From positions 149,716 to 213,715 of the forward strand of contig FJOG01000066.1 in the NCBI GenBank assembly GCA_900073065.1: a stretch of DNA of 64,000 nucleotides, read 5' to 3'. Below the pieces are notes generated by a model, which saw only the letters and a list, made by a program, of their open reading frames with translations, was not told where the DNA came from and searched no databases. Shown here piece by piece: positions 1-15,450 of the stretch. The DNA comes from Phialocephala subalpina (lineage: Eukaryota > Ascomycota > Leotiomycetes > Helotiales > Mollisiaceae). The number at the start of each line of letters is the position of its first letter. Position 1 is the first letter of the stretch. The position numbers and the translations under genes are program-made.

Positions 1-78
1 CCGAGTCTGGACATGAATGCTGTTCCAGAAGGAGTTTACGGTGCCTTGGAAGGTTATTTGGGAGGCTACTATACCTGA
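1..78 (+). CDS. possible C-terminal end of a gene entering from the left
   Basis: Frame 1 is open from the first base and closes at a TGA at 76-78, giving 25 residues rich in Gly and Tyr (ending EGYLGGYYT). It could be the tail of an upstream gene. Nothing identifies a family and the tract is too short to be sure it is coding. Confidence 0.2.
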   Translation, partial: PSLDMNAVPEGVYGALEGYLGGYYT

Positions 79-1095
79 CTCGTTGCAATGCTTCAGGAAT
101 TTCAGGAAGGAGTATTATGGTAAGTCCCACTCCATGTATGCTACCGTTTTGGCAGAAGCTGACAATTCCGACCCGGTCACAGTAGCGATAGTTCTTGTAA
201 TCAACTTGGCGGTAGGTCCGCTTGGACGCTGCCATGCGTGCGATGCGAAATATTAGGACAGCTGCTCATGGAAAGCAATACGCCTATGGCGGCAATGAGC
301 AAGCCACATCAAGGCTCTTCATCCGAAGTGGTAGCAGCGCAATTTAGACCATGGACAGCAACGGTATATGGAAATGCACTATAGCTTGCCGAATGCGATC
401 GATGCAATAGGAAAAAGTTTTTCACTGCCATGAGCAGATAACGAAAGCCAGGCATATGTTAGATCTTTGCGGATTGAGTGCTGCTGGTAGTACGGGGCTG
501 TAATAATGGAAAGTTTAATAAGCGAGACAGGAGTCGAATGAAAATATATTATGATAATTGCATACAAACTGATATTGGCACACTTGCGCATCTTCACAGA
601 AGTTTCTTTGCGATCGGGGCTGGAGATTTGATGAAGCTTGGAATGAATCGTTGGGTTGAAGGAATTTTCAGGCAGTGGAGTGCCGCATTACGAGAATATC
701 ACTGAACGAGGCCACAAGGTGGCCCTGAATCTCAGCTCTAGCGAACCTTTCAGCGCATTCCATACCCTTCAACGCACATCTATTCAAAACGGAGATTTCA
801 TGTTCCATCAAATAAGTAGAAATTCGAAAACAAGCACGAATAACCAGCTAAGAGCTTGTCAAAACAAGAAGACAGCGCGTTACCAATGATCGCTGGCAGC
901 GCTACGCCTGCGTTTCGGCTTTTGTTTCCCTAAACTGCCACGAGCTTTCCTCTTGGACAGCATCTTGAAAGGCCCGGACTTCTGAATACTGAAGCTTCTC
1001 ACCTGAACTGGCCTCCATCCATCTACTCAAGTATCAGCCCGGATGCACCACGCCTCGGGATGAGGGTGGATTAACTTACTAAAGAAACGATTTCC
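79..1095. other. intergenic, no gene recognised
   Basis: Only short overlapping open frames on both strands, none with a recognisable motif or splice pattern. The right part lies downstream of the histidine phosphatase stop and probably includes its 3' UTR. Confidence 0.4.
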
Positions 1096-2154
1096 CTAGC
1101 CCAGCAACGAATCTAGGAAGCTTGAATTGCTAACTATGGCAATCTCGACAGGTGGGCTATTCCTGGAACTCCTCATCTCTTCGCAAATTTCTGTGAAGTA
1201 AAACTTCAGGTTGTCGATCCTCCATTCGACATGTTTTGCGATCCAGCGTCCCTCGAGAACCTCGCTGTAATCTCTCGATACCATATATGTATCAACAACT
1301 CCCATAAACTCATCGAAACCCTCTTCCATCACCCTATCCTTTTCGTCATCTTCGTTGTGTTCTTTCCCATCGTACATTCTTCTCAACATGGTGAGAGTTG
1401 GACCTGTAGATCCCGGAGTTGAACCCATGCTCTGTAATTCCTGCATCAATACAACTGACGAGTTCTCATCAGCGTCCAGAACGGACTTGAGCACCAGACA
1501 AGGGGTTCCGACGCATCGGGTAAGTGGCGAAGAGAAAATATTCGTGATATACTTCTCGTGTGGGGTGAAGTCTTTCGAGAACTTGGCGCATTGAGCGCGG
1601 CCTTCTTTGGTGAACTTCGGGTCCCATTCTTCGCCTTCGCTGGTTTTGGGTGCCGTGGCATGGCGGATGAAATGGACGACGGACTCGATGGGTTCGTCTT
1701 CCTCAGGAGGGCGGTTTTTTGATCTGGTGAAGCTTGATGTTGGACCGGTCGGGTTGGTGGGTGTTGGTGGCGAATCTGTCAAACTTGAAGCTTCTAAGGA
1801 TGAATTTTTCAGCACAGCGACTCCTCGTGGTTTCGCTTTCAGCTTTGTGACTGCTGACTTTGGTTTTGTTGTCGTAACCTTCGACTTTGTAGCATTCGTT
1901 GATGTCTGGTCTGGAAAGACCTTCCTTACCTGCTCCTTCCTCGGTCTCTTTCCCCTTGCGGATTCGTGCGCTGCGTCGCGGGGGAGCCACGTTGTAATTT
2001 GAGAAGCCGGCTGCTCAGTTGTCATAATCATACTGTGCCTCGTCCTAAGAACTTGGATCTCTTTGTACATTTTCGTCCTGGCAGAAAGCCCACAACGCAA
2101 GCGTGCGGGTCCCTTGTTCCCAAAATCAGCAACAAACGAATGTATACTCGACAA
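1096..2154 (-). CDS. histidine phosphatase superfamily (phosphoglycerate mutase-like) protein, second catalytic His missing
   Basis: A single open frame of 352 aa. The first 150 residues are basic and Ser/Thr/Pro-rich and look disordered. The phosphatase core starts near residue 160 with FIRHAT, which holds the phosphorylated His of this superfamily, followed by SSPLTRC with the conserved Arg. The motif normally reading VSHGGFL near the C-terminus appears as VSNSSFLDSLLG and the protein stops at once, so the second catalytic His is absent. It is therefore probably a weakened or inactive phosphatase, or a decayed copy. The first Met is used because the frame is open there; a later Met around residue 42 is an alternative start. 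Fungal relatives commonly act on phosphosugars or are uncharacterised, so the substrate is unknown. Confidence 0.7.
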   Translation of the reverse strand: MSSIHSFVADFGNKGPARLRCGLSARTKMYKEIQVLRTRHSMIMTTEQPASQITTWLPRDAAHESARGKRPRKEQVRKVFPDQTSTNATKSKVTTTKPKSAVTKLKAKPRGVAVLKNSSLEASSLTDSPPTPTNPTGPTSSFTRSKNRPPEEDEPIESVVHFIRHATAPKTSEGEEWDPKFTKEGRAQCAKFSKDFTPHEKYITNIFSSPLTRCVGTPCLVLKSVLDADENSSVVLMQELQSMGSTPGSTGPTLTMLRRMYDGKEHNEDDEKDRVMEEGFDEFMGVVDTYMVSRDYSEVLEGRWIAKHVEWRIDNLKFYFTEICEEMRSSRNSPPVEIAIVSNSSFLDSLLG

Positions 2155-3200
2155 AGCAGAAATCGTACCATGAAATTGATTGTATTCACAGAAGAGCCCA
2201 TTTAATTGACCTCGAATTATAATGCTGCTGGCGAGGAGCTGGTACGTGACTGGAAAATCTCCCCATCATCACTACTTTCTGATGGGTGAGGACGTCGACA
2301 TCACATCCCGAAAATCAATCATCGTGATCATCAGGAAGATGGACGTAGTAAACAGACGGGGAGATAATTTGACAATAATATCAAGAACCTAGAATAGTTT
2401 CGTGGCAGCACTCGCTACGCACGCCGGGTCTTATTGAATGGAGTTGATGTTTGGGAGTGAAGTATGTAGAAAATGAGAGAGAAGGGCCTGAGATTGCGGC
2501 CAAAGGCGATGATTTTTGGCGCCTCACGTGCTGGAAGCCTCTGGAGCCATCGCCAAAATCCTCCGACCGACGTCCCAGCTTCGACTCAGCGCAATCAATT
2601 TCATTGGATCCTCGATTAGTACAGCACTTTCCACCCCTTCTAATATGGTTGGCGCTCCTAACGATTTGATTTTTCGACTCCGTCTTTACCGCGGCCGAGG
2701 ATATGTCGATGGTTCCTTGGTAATTTCTCCCAGCACAGTTGCTTCAGCGCTCTGGACTTTCTGCCACATTGTAGGCTGTCCAACCGTGAAGTTCACTCAG
2801 CCCAGTTCATTCTATATCTTCTGTGCAACTTTTAATGTTTTAAACTTGGAAGGCTCCAACTCGATTCCAATTCAAATTTCTTGGTGATGACTTATGTATT
2901 ATAGGAGGCATGATTGTAGGCTCCCGGTCCATCAGGGCAGAAAGAGTTCGCACCCAGGCACAGTCACGATTCCACTCTGGTTCCGTCATCATGCCCCTCT
3001 TTGATCCAGGCTCTGACTTCCATCGCATGACGACTTTGCAGCCTGGTCATCAAGGCTCAGGTTCTGGTTTCGTGCACGGCAGCTCAACACCGTTGTGTCT
3101 GGGTCTACTTGCCGTACTTCAACATTCAAAAATTCATTCGATTCCTCAAATTCCTCTCCCAATCTTCAAGAAACTCCAAATAACCACAACCCTCATCGAG
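2155..3200. other. intergenic between histidine phosphatase and 2OG dioxygenase
   Basis: Contains the presumed promoter of the histidine phosphatase and the 3' region of the dioxygenase. The open frame at 2516-2887 on the plus strand has no recognisable domain and is not called. Confidence 0.4.
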
Positions 3201-4166
3201 TCATCTGTCCAAGGCAGGCCACGTCCTGAAAGCCTTCTTGTACCATGTCACCGCCTCCATACTCTCCCCACTATCCTCCAGCTTCTCTGCGATTTCCAAC
3301 ATCTTCCTTCCCTTCTCCTCGTCTTCCAACTTTCCGTAAAGCGCTTCGAAATCAAATGGAACAACTCGCCGATACCTGGTTCTTCACATTAGCTCGTGCT
3401 TACTCGACCACCGTCTGAAAGAAGCAGCTGGAAATGAGATCAAAATTCCACTCACATAACATCCGTCCTCAACAAAAACTTCTCCCCACCCCTCAACTCC
3501 TCCCCATCATGCCAAACCGTCTCTCGGAAAATCGCCGCAGTCCCAAGCACAGGCTGCACTTGTGCAAGCACCTTCTGCGGGATGGTGAGGAAACGTGTAG
3601 CGCCGCCGTTGGAGGTTGGGACGGTATTTAGATAGATGTTTACGGTTTGGAAGGAGCAGGAGTCCACCGAGGCGAAGCGTTGGCCGTCGAAATGTGGGGA
3701 GAATTTACCTCCTGTTGAGATATTATTAGCTTCCGGTTGACGCGGAAATTCTTCGAAAAGCCTCGACGAGGGAATGTCTAGTACACTCTGCCGAACTTGA
3801 ACCTGAGGCGGGAGAGGACATACCAGGGAGATATCGACACAACCGAAACCTCTCATTCAATCCCTCAACTTCCCATTCACACCCATCGTCGTCCTTCACC
3901 TTGCCACTCATCTCTCCGTTCCCCATGAAGAAACTTTCCAGTCTCGACCAAAGCAATTCAGCTAATGCGGGGTCATCGAAAGCTTCTCGATCGCGCACAG
4001 TGGTCGGTGTTACATTCGAAGGAATGAGGTTCTTGTGTTGGGAGATGATGGTATTACAGTCTTGCTCGTTGAGAAGGTCCTTGACGACATGGATCTGTTG
4101 GCCTGTGGAGAGAGGGAGGAGGGAGTATATGGGGTTCATGTCGATGCTAGTGGAGTTGGGGTGCAT
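3201..4166 (-). CDS. prolyl 4-hydroxylase-like 2OG-Fe(II) dioxygenase
   Basis: Three exons at 4166-3824, 3711-3456 and 3375-3201 join in frame to 257 aa. The introns have GTATGT...CAG and GTGAGT...CAG boundaries. The catalytic set is complete: HFD (His121, Asp123) in SPHFDG, the distal His182 in VWHDGEEL and the 2-oxoglutarate-binding Arg196 in KFLLRTDV. This is the double-stranded beta-helix fold of Fe(II)/2-oxoglutarate hydroxylases of the P4H type; the substrate is unknown. The last exon encodes about 35 residues resembling one TPR repeat ([20 protein letters not shown]), an unusual C-terminal addition. The start is the first Met of exon 1; a second Met lies nine residues later. Confidence 0.85.
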
Positions 4167-5750
4167 AAGGCTGATGATGTGCAGGTGTTAGAGGGAACTT
4201 GGTGTTCTGCAGCTGATTTGCTGTAATTGTCTGGGTAGATCTTATTACTTAAGAATTGAGAAAGTGCGAGTTCTTGCGTACACACAATACGAAAAAAAGC
4301 GGAGTCTCGGGTGATGTGAAGTTGATGCTGTACAGGGCTTCGGGTTGGAACTTGGGTTCGAGGAGGATCTTCTGCGATTGTCCAACTACATCTTGTTACT
4401 TGGAACTAGGGGAAGTATGAGTATTTGAATACAGACAATGGAAGGCTGGGGTGAAGTCTTGAAGCATGGCTGAGACTCAGCCTCAGACTGAGGCGCCTCG
4501 GCATGAGTCACTTGACCGAACACCACAATACGACGAGATGCATCGGATCAAAATGCAGGAAGTACAGGAGACTCGACGAAAGGAATCACTCTACAAGGCT
4601 TTTCGTGTGTCACCGACGATGGGCGAAAAGGTTTGAAGTGATCTAGACGGCGCGGGAATGACGGAATGAAACACACTACGGCATTTCGCACAATAGAAAA
4701 CATCAGCGAAAACCTCACTTGGTTTTCGCGCAACTCACTCGTAGGGCGAAAAGCGAACATGTCACAGGAAAACATAAACCCAACATGATGTGGTAGACAG
4801 ACTAATTTTCATTGCAGGATTCATCAAAGAATCGTCCCATGTTTTCCATCACTCAGCGCGTAGTCGCTAGATGTGCCTATGTCCAGCCTCAGCTGGATGG
4901 ACAGGAGCACTTCCGTATTTGCCATCAGCTTATATCAAGCATATTTCTTCCTTTGAATTCCTCCACCTCTATCAAAGAAGAAATCTGCCTGCTCTGTTTG
5001 CAGGAGCCCACGCCAATTGAACCATTGCATGATGAAAAAAGAAAAATCAAAGAGCCATATCAAATCCGTCTTGAAACCTCTGCCTCTCGTATCATTAATA
5101 GTCATGAATGAGAAGAAAGATCTGCCAGAAAGATCATCCATCCGTCCGTCCACTTTTGTCTATTGCGCAAAAACCATGATGTATTCTCAAATGAGAAAGC
5201 AGAAAGAGGAAACAAATTGTGCACGATCTTCTCTATTTAGGGAGCAGCAAAAAGGGCTGCCCGACCCTCGAATGATTATTGTTGCTGGATCCGAATGATT
5301 TTTTTCGAGGAACATGACCGTCATAATGCGTTCTGTGTAACCCAAGGTAGCACTCCCATGCAAAACCCAGGTAAAAGAAAGCATCATGACCGGTACGCCG
5401 AAGGTGGCATCTCATGCATCTGCCTGATCGCCGTTGATCATCTATGGGGTATCGAGAGACGAGGACGAAGCGACAGCCAGGAACAAAAGACAACGCTATC
5501 TATTTGAATGCCGTTCGATGGTCGAAAACCGCGAGTTAAGCCAGCCCCATTTACAAGGGACAGGAGCCGGCTTGGTCGAGATAATGCCGCCACCAGAAAG
5601 TCGAAAGTGCTGCAAATGTCGAAAAAACGAAGCAAGTACCGAAAGAAAAGAAATCGTATCCCGAGAGATACCCGTTGACGCCTTTGTCCCGTCTAAGATG
5701 TTCCGAAGTCGAATCAAAAACGAACAAAGATGCGTCGAATGATGGCAAAA
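4167..5750. other. intergenic, with a loose ~100-bp repeat near its left end
   Basis: The stretches near 4202-4310 and 4371-4470 resemble each other loosely (an attgtc...cttattactt...tacacacaata-type pattern), suggesting an old duplication upstream of the dioxygenase. The right part should include the DED1 3' UTR. No coding sequence is supported. Confidence 0.35.
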
Positions 5751-10291
<4,541 letters not shown>

Positions 10292-12977
10292 GATTGCGTC
10301 GTTGTTTTCGGGTGAGGCTGAAGGATTGAAGTCGTTCGTAGGAATCTGTATTAACGAGGTCGAGGTTTGGAGGGTGTAGAAATCTTCTTAATCTCTCCTG
10401 AAAGACCGTTGGATCTAAAAGAGAGTGTAAAAAGATGCTGCGAAAAGATCTATGAACCGAAACGCGATCGAAACGATTATGGAGAAAAGAAGGCGTGAAT
10501 GCTTCCTCGCTCTCTGTAAATCAAGAGCGCGTCGAGGGTCGTGAAACCGTGATGTACTGTAGGGGAGATCCTCAGAAAGAACAAAGACTCTCTAAAGAAA
10601 ATGTGGGAGAGGAGATGTTGTTGTAGTTCGGGAGATGTAGAAGAGGAAGAGGAAGAGATTTTTGGAGGCAAAATTTTGTGATACAAGTCGCTCTAGATCT
10701 CGCTTGCCGCAATTGGGACTAGCGCACTTCCCTCCTGCACGCAGGGCATTATGTCAGCGCTTTGGCCAAAAGGGTCGTCACCGCCTCCTTGGAAACGTGA
10801 TATTCAGTTACTCTACAAGTAATGCAGCTGTTCGAGAGTTCGAGTTCATCTATGTTCTTCGGTGCATGACACAGTGCATCTGACTCAGGTTGTGACAGAT
10901 GCTTCAGACGATTCTCCAACAGCTGTTGTGGTGGCGAAACATGCGCACCAAGTCCAGGCAGCTGAGAAAATCTTGCAAGGGACTTCGGGTTGGGACGGCA
11001 AGGGGGGAGATTCCTATTGGATGAACAGCCTATGGCACCGTTCCTGGCTTAGTATGGAAAAGGGGGTTCCGGGTCTTGTTAAGGGGATCGCTGCCTCATT
11101 TTCTCCTTCTTTCGTCTTTGATTTGATTGCTTTCTCTGTGTACTTTGTATGGTCTCGTTTGTGGTCTCGTTTCGTCTAGAAAGGGGCGACCCATTCACCT
11201 GGAGGAGGGAAATCTATTGTCCGGCAGCCTTGGCTCCCCGGGTGAGGCACGGACTCGTCGCAGCCTCACCTTCTCCTTCTTTCATCGAGTGTTTGATCGC
11301 TCTCTCTGTAATATAGCATCGTTTATGGCCTCATTTCCCAGGGGCGGGCCACTCACCCGGAAGAAGGAGAATCTATTGTCCGGCAGCCTTACTGCAGTCC
11401 TCTGGCCTGGGAAATGTCTGGACGCTGCAGAGTTGCGCTTGCTGCCATATGCATATTGGTGAAGTTGAGCAATTTGTCATCAGGCCGTTTGTGGCCTCGC
11501 TCCAAAGAGCGCTTATGATTCAAGAATGTCTGTTCTTCAGAAGTCTTGTATTGTTCTTGTCTTTCTCGGATTTTAAGGACAGACATTGGTCCAGGCCAAG
11601 TTGCAGTTGCATAGAAGTGAAGCCCGTTAGCCTACTCTATCATTATGAGGTTTGTGCTCTCATGTCTAGCTACATATAGCTTTCACTTACGAATCTTACC
11701 CTTATATTCAATTGTTTTGTTGTCGTTCTGGTTCTCTTTGCATGGATGCGGCCCCGTGTGGGTAGCATACTGACGTTGAGATTGTGAAGTCATCAGTTCA
11801 ATGTAGCATCCCGGAGCCATAGGAAGGACGACATGCAGGTCCATCTGCCCCTGCTTGTTCCCCACCCATTTTGTAATGCTGGCAGGAGCAGAAGGTGGCA
11901 AACTATAAAGGCAGGTATTCCAAGCTGGAAGGTTCTATGACCCGCTTCGTGGCCTTGTTTCTGAAGAATAGCTCAGGGTCATGGGAGGGAAGGGAAGCCT
12001 GGAATTCGCAGCCTTGCCGATCTAGATCCCGTCACGCAGATTGTGGTCTCGTAAAACAAGTCCACTCCTTGGTCATTTGCACGACTTTCGATGTTCTTAG
12101 CCGATACGTTAGAATTCTTGTCAGCTTTGGCATGAGGAATGATTGCTTAGCCAAAGACCATCGCATTATCTGGTTATGGGATTGTGGCCTCTTCATGGTT
12201 GAGGGTTTGGATAGCCAGTCACCTGCAAAGGGATAGAGGTTTGAAGAGACTACCTACTTGTGCTAGTGGTCTTTGTCCTTCTCAATATGCAAACTGGACA
12301 CCTAAGTCTGGGTTTTGGAAGATATTGCTTGTGGTCCTAATACCTACCAGCTCCAATCACAAGCAACAACAGCTAGTTGTCACACGTCATTCCTAACGGG
12401 CGGAGATTCTACTTCTGTCAGGAAAGGTGAGCAGAGCTGCTCTTGAGGTGAGTTGGGGTGACCAAAGCGTGGGGGCCATGGTTAAGAGGGGGTGGTCCCG
12501 TTTTGACCTCTTGGCTACGCCTGCTACCATTGTCCAAATTTAGAAACCGATGTTTTGGAGCCCTCCTTAGCTCCGTATGGGCTGGCCGCATGTAACTAGA
12601 GCTCTTAAAAGCCACGCCACCACAGTAACCACATACCCACCTAAGTAAGTAGTGGGTACCTGAATCTCTTTGCAGCACGTGACTAGAAACTTCGCGCCAA
12701 CGACGAGAAGACTATGGCAAAGCGAGAGTGGTCATCCCTGCCAATGTCCAAGGGGTGGAGTGAATCTTGCAGCAACTTTGGACTCTATGTATCTAGCAAT
12801 GTATAATAAAGACAAATTCAGTAAGATATAAAAGTCTTGTTAGCCCAATACCATATCCAAGACTTAGCGTTGATAGAATATCATTAAGGTCTCAAGCTCT
12901 ATCTCCCCAGTTGCTCGCATGTGTTCACCCTAGGTATGGCTTCTCTTGATCTCAAAATTCTCTCATCCTGCTCGAAA
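10292..12977. other. long intergenic region, no gene recognised
   Basis: The left 400 bases are the DED1 leader and promoter. The remainder contains only short open frames, a ~170-bp imperfect repeat (see 11093-11395) and no domain I can recognise on either strand. Confidence 0.45.
11093..11395. repeat. two imperfect tandem copies of a ~150-170-bp unit
   Basis: Copy 1 (about 11093-11263) and copy 2 (about 11264-11395) share, in order, cctca..ttctccttctttc, ttgat.gct.tctctgt, ggggcg..cca.tcacc, and the 19-mer atctattgtccggcagcct. Copy 2 is shorter through internal deletions. Confidence 0.65.
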
Positions 12978-13955
12978 TCATGACCCCAACTTTCTGCACT
13001 GCACTTCCAGGATCTCTCTCTTCGTCTGCTCCTCTAAATCCTTTAGTTCTTGTATTCTCTCCAATCTCTCCTTCTCGTCTCGTATCCTATCAATCCTATC
13101 TTTCAAGATCTTCAACTTTTGTTCCTCGTCTTCATTCTCCGCCGTCGATATATCCCCTCTCTCGATTGGAACAGATGGTTGCGGTACTTCCCCCCCAAGC
13201 GATGGCGAAACTCGCGGATCCAAACTCTCCAGTTCCTGCGCAGACGCAAATAATCTCTCACTTGTGTCTTCTTCATCACCAAAAGACACAATATTCCTTC
13301 CTTGCTCTGGAGCCAGCTCATGCACAATGACATGCTCTCTCTCCGCATTTGTGATTATAGATTTCTTCAAAATGCTTACTCCTTTCCCTTGATTCTGTTC
13401 GTCCATTTCTGGGACATTGTGTTTCGTGATCAGCTCGTGCCGATTAGCATTCGTCAGTTCGTGTGTGTTGGGTGGCGGAGATCGATTCCCTTCCTCCGGT
13501 GGCGCTTGTCTTTTTCGTCGCGTCAATGTGATTCGCCATAATGCAAATAAACCTAGCAAAAACAGGACGATGACTCCGATTGCGATCCCGGCTTTAGCGC
13601 CTGGAGAAAGTGCGCTATTTGAACTCGATTGATTGTCGGTAGCTGTTGATGAGGCGCTCGGTATAAATAGCGAAGTCACCGTCGCCGAACTTGTCGAAAT
13701 CGCCGTACCTCTACTACTACTACTGAAATCAGCACCCGCCGTCGAGGTATCTGTCACTGTGACAGTCGTGCCACCAGAATCAGTACTCGTGAAGACGAGA
13801 GTAGTAATAGGTTTTACCGACGTAGCTATCGTGGTCGACGTTGCAGTGACGGTAGATGATTGAATAATGCCTAACAATGCGGCGTATGTGGTGATCGTGA
13901 TAATTGTCGATGTGATAGTCGTGTAGCCTATCGAGGATATCCTTAGGATTGCCAT
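12978..13955 (-). CDS. Ser/Thr-rich single-pass membrane protein with cytoplasmic coiled coil
   Basis: An open frame of 325 aa. The first 120 residues are very rich in Thr, Ser, Val and Ile (TTITSTIITITTY, TVTVTDTSTAG) and look like an O-glycosylated outer segment. A single hydrophobic segment, AGIAIGVIVLFLLGLFALW, lies near residues 126-144, followed by basic RITLTRRKRQ as expected for an inside stop-transfer. The cytoplasmic tail is charged and ends in a predicted coiled coil rich in Lys, Glu and Arg. The architecture recalls fungal wall-sensor or mid2-like proteins, but no cysteine-rich domain is visible. A clear signal peptide is missing at the chosen Met, so an upstream exon may exist. 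Confidence 0.55.
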   Translation of the reverse strand: MAILRISSIGYTTITSTIITITTYAALLGIIQSSTVTATSTTIATSVKPITTLVFTSTDSGGTTVTVTDTSTAGADFSSSSRGTAISTSSATVTSLFIPSASSTATDNQSSSNSALSPGAKAGIAIGVIVLFLLGLFALWRITLTRRKRQAPPEEGNRSPPPNTHELTNANRHELITKHNVPEMDEQNQGKGVSILKKSIITNAEREHVIVHELAPEQGRNIVSFGDEEDTSERLFASAQELESLDPRVSPSLGGEVPQPSVPIERGDISTAENEDEEQKLKILKDRIDRIRDEKERLERIQELKDLEEQTKREILEVQCRKLGS

Positions 13956-14065
13956 TTTCGAGTCTCACCATGATTGTTTCCTTTTCTCCAATGCGACGAG
14001 GTAGAGTACCGAGGTACAGTAAATTTTTTAATAGCACTAGTAGGGGGACCCCTGATACTCCCGAG

Positions 14066-14871
14066 TTAAGGACCCCAATAGCTAGCAGCACAAAGCAAGA
14101 GAATATCCAAGGACAAAGTCAGACAAAAACCGACTAATAGATCAGGTGGTCCAACACCTTCCTTCGAAACCTTCTCCGCTGATGGTTGTTCAAAGCCTGC
14201 TGCCTCTTCATCCTCTCCACCCTTTGCAGCCTCTACAAGCTCCAAGGCCCTTGCCTGATCTCTCCTTCTAACCCAATCTCTCAATTGCGCTACCCCTCCC
14301 TGCCCCTTCGCAAAAACGACAAACTCGTTTTTATTGACATCAGTAGCCTGTTGAAGCATCTGGATCGGCACCTCATACCACTCGTCGATTTTCAAATAAG
14401 AGCTCGGCCCTAGGCTAGGATAAGCTGGTACCAGACTCCCGCGGGACCAGACAAAGTGACTTCGAAGTCGGAGTTGGATAGGGTACGGCTTTTTGGGGGT
14501 CGGGGAGATGGGGATGTAGTCTTCTTGAGAGAAGGCGTGTGGGGTGATCTATGAGGAGTTAATTAAATTTCGAGTTGGGAGGGGAACACATACAGGCATG
14601 ATTTCACATGGTGTTTCTTTCCTGGAACAATATCTGGAGCCAAGAACATGAGGTCGTGAATGATGTCTGGGATATCAGGACCTGTAATTCCCAGGTTCTC
14701 GCATACTTCTTTGTTTTTGAAGTGGTAGATTCTACCTTGGACATCTTTTCGTTGAACCATGTTTCTTCGGGGAACGAATGGGAGGAGTGCTGGATGTGAT
14801 GGCAATTGACCTCGCAGGGCAGAGACAGCCGTAGAATTAGAGGTGAGGGATGGGGAAAGAAAGATGCTCAT
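14066..14871 (-). CDS. hypothetical protein, two exons
   Basis: Two coding blocks, 14871-14608 and 14548-14066, can be joined in frame to 248 aa using a GTGAAA donor and a TAG acceptor. A stronger GTATGT donor nearby would change the frame, so the junction is uncertain. The protein has the conserved-looking stretches GRIYHFKNKEVCENLGI and EWYEVPIQMLQQATDVNKNE, a basic central part (GGVAQLRDWVRRRDQARA) and a hydrophobic C-terminus. I do not recognise the family. It lies on the same strand just upstream of the Ser/Thr-rich membrane protein. Confidence 0.45.
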
Positions 14872-15450
14872 GCCTCATGGCTGCTTGAGTTCTTTATACC
14901 GGCTCTTGCAGATGTTGGAGAATCTGCGAGTTCGAACGAGATACACGGCTTGCGTCAATATTGCACTTGAACAAGCTGATGCCAGGTACCTGAACATGAA
15001 AGAAAGCATGGCTCTTTCGAGACAGACTCCGACTTCGAACGGTCCAGTATAGAGGTGCGTTTCAAACACCGTGAAAAGATCGGATATTCAGCGCAGAACT
15101 GAAGAGAAGATTGCATAGATGAGAGCCGACTCCAGAGGGTCCAGGAAGTGATGTTTGTTTCAATCATCCGCAAAAGAAAGAACATTCAGCGCAGGTGGGC
15201 TCGTTTGGACGACAGTTTCTTGATACAAATAACATGCATCCACCAATGCCGGCGACTACTAGCCAAACTCGACAGAAGCCGTGACTTCACAACTTGCAGC
15301 AGATATGTTCTTTCAATCACCCAGCACACACAGAACATTCAGGCTAGACTCAGAGAAAACCATGCATTCAAAGCAAATTCTGCCATTCGCCAGCCTTCTT
15401 AATGCCATGTTATAGTACAGTTCCCCATTGTCCCACCCATTTTTGGTACT
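14872..15450. other. intergenic, no gene recognised
   Basis: Separates the hypothetical protein from the proteasome gene. It should contain the 3' UTR of the proteasome subunit and the promoter of the hypothetical gene. No coding signal is seen. Confidence 0.4.

Noticed and set aside
2516..2887. 123-aa plus-strand open frame between the first two genes
   Set aside because: No motif, no splice support, typical of random open frame length for this composition.
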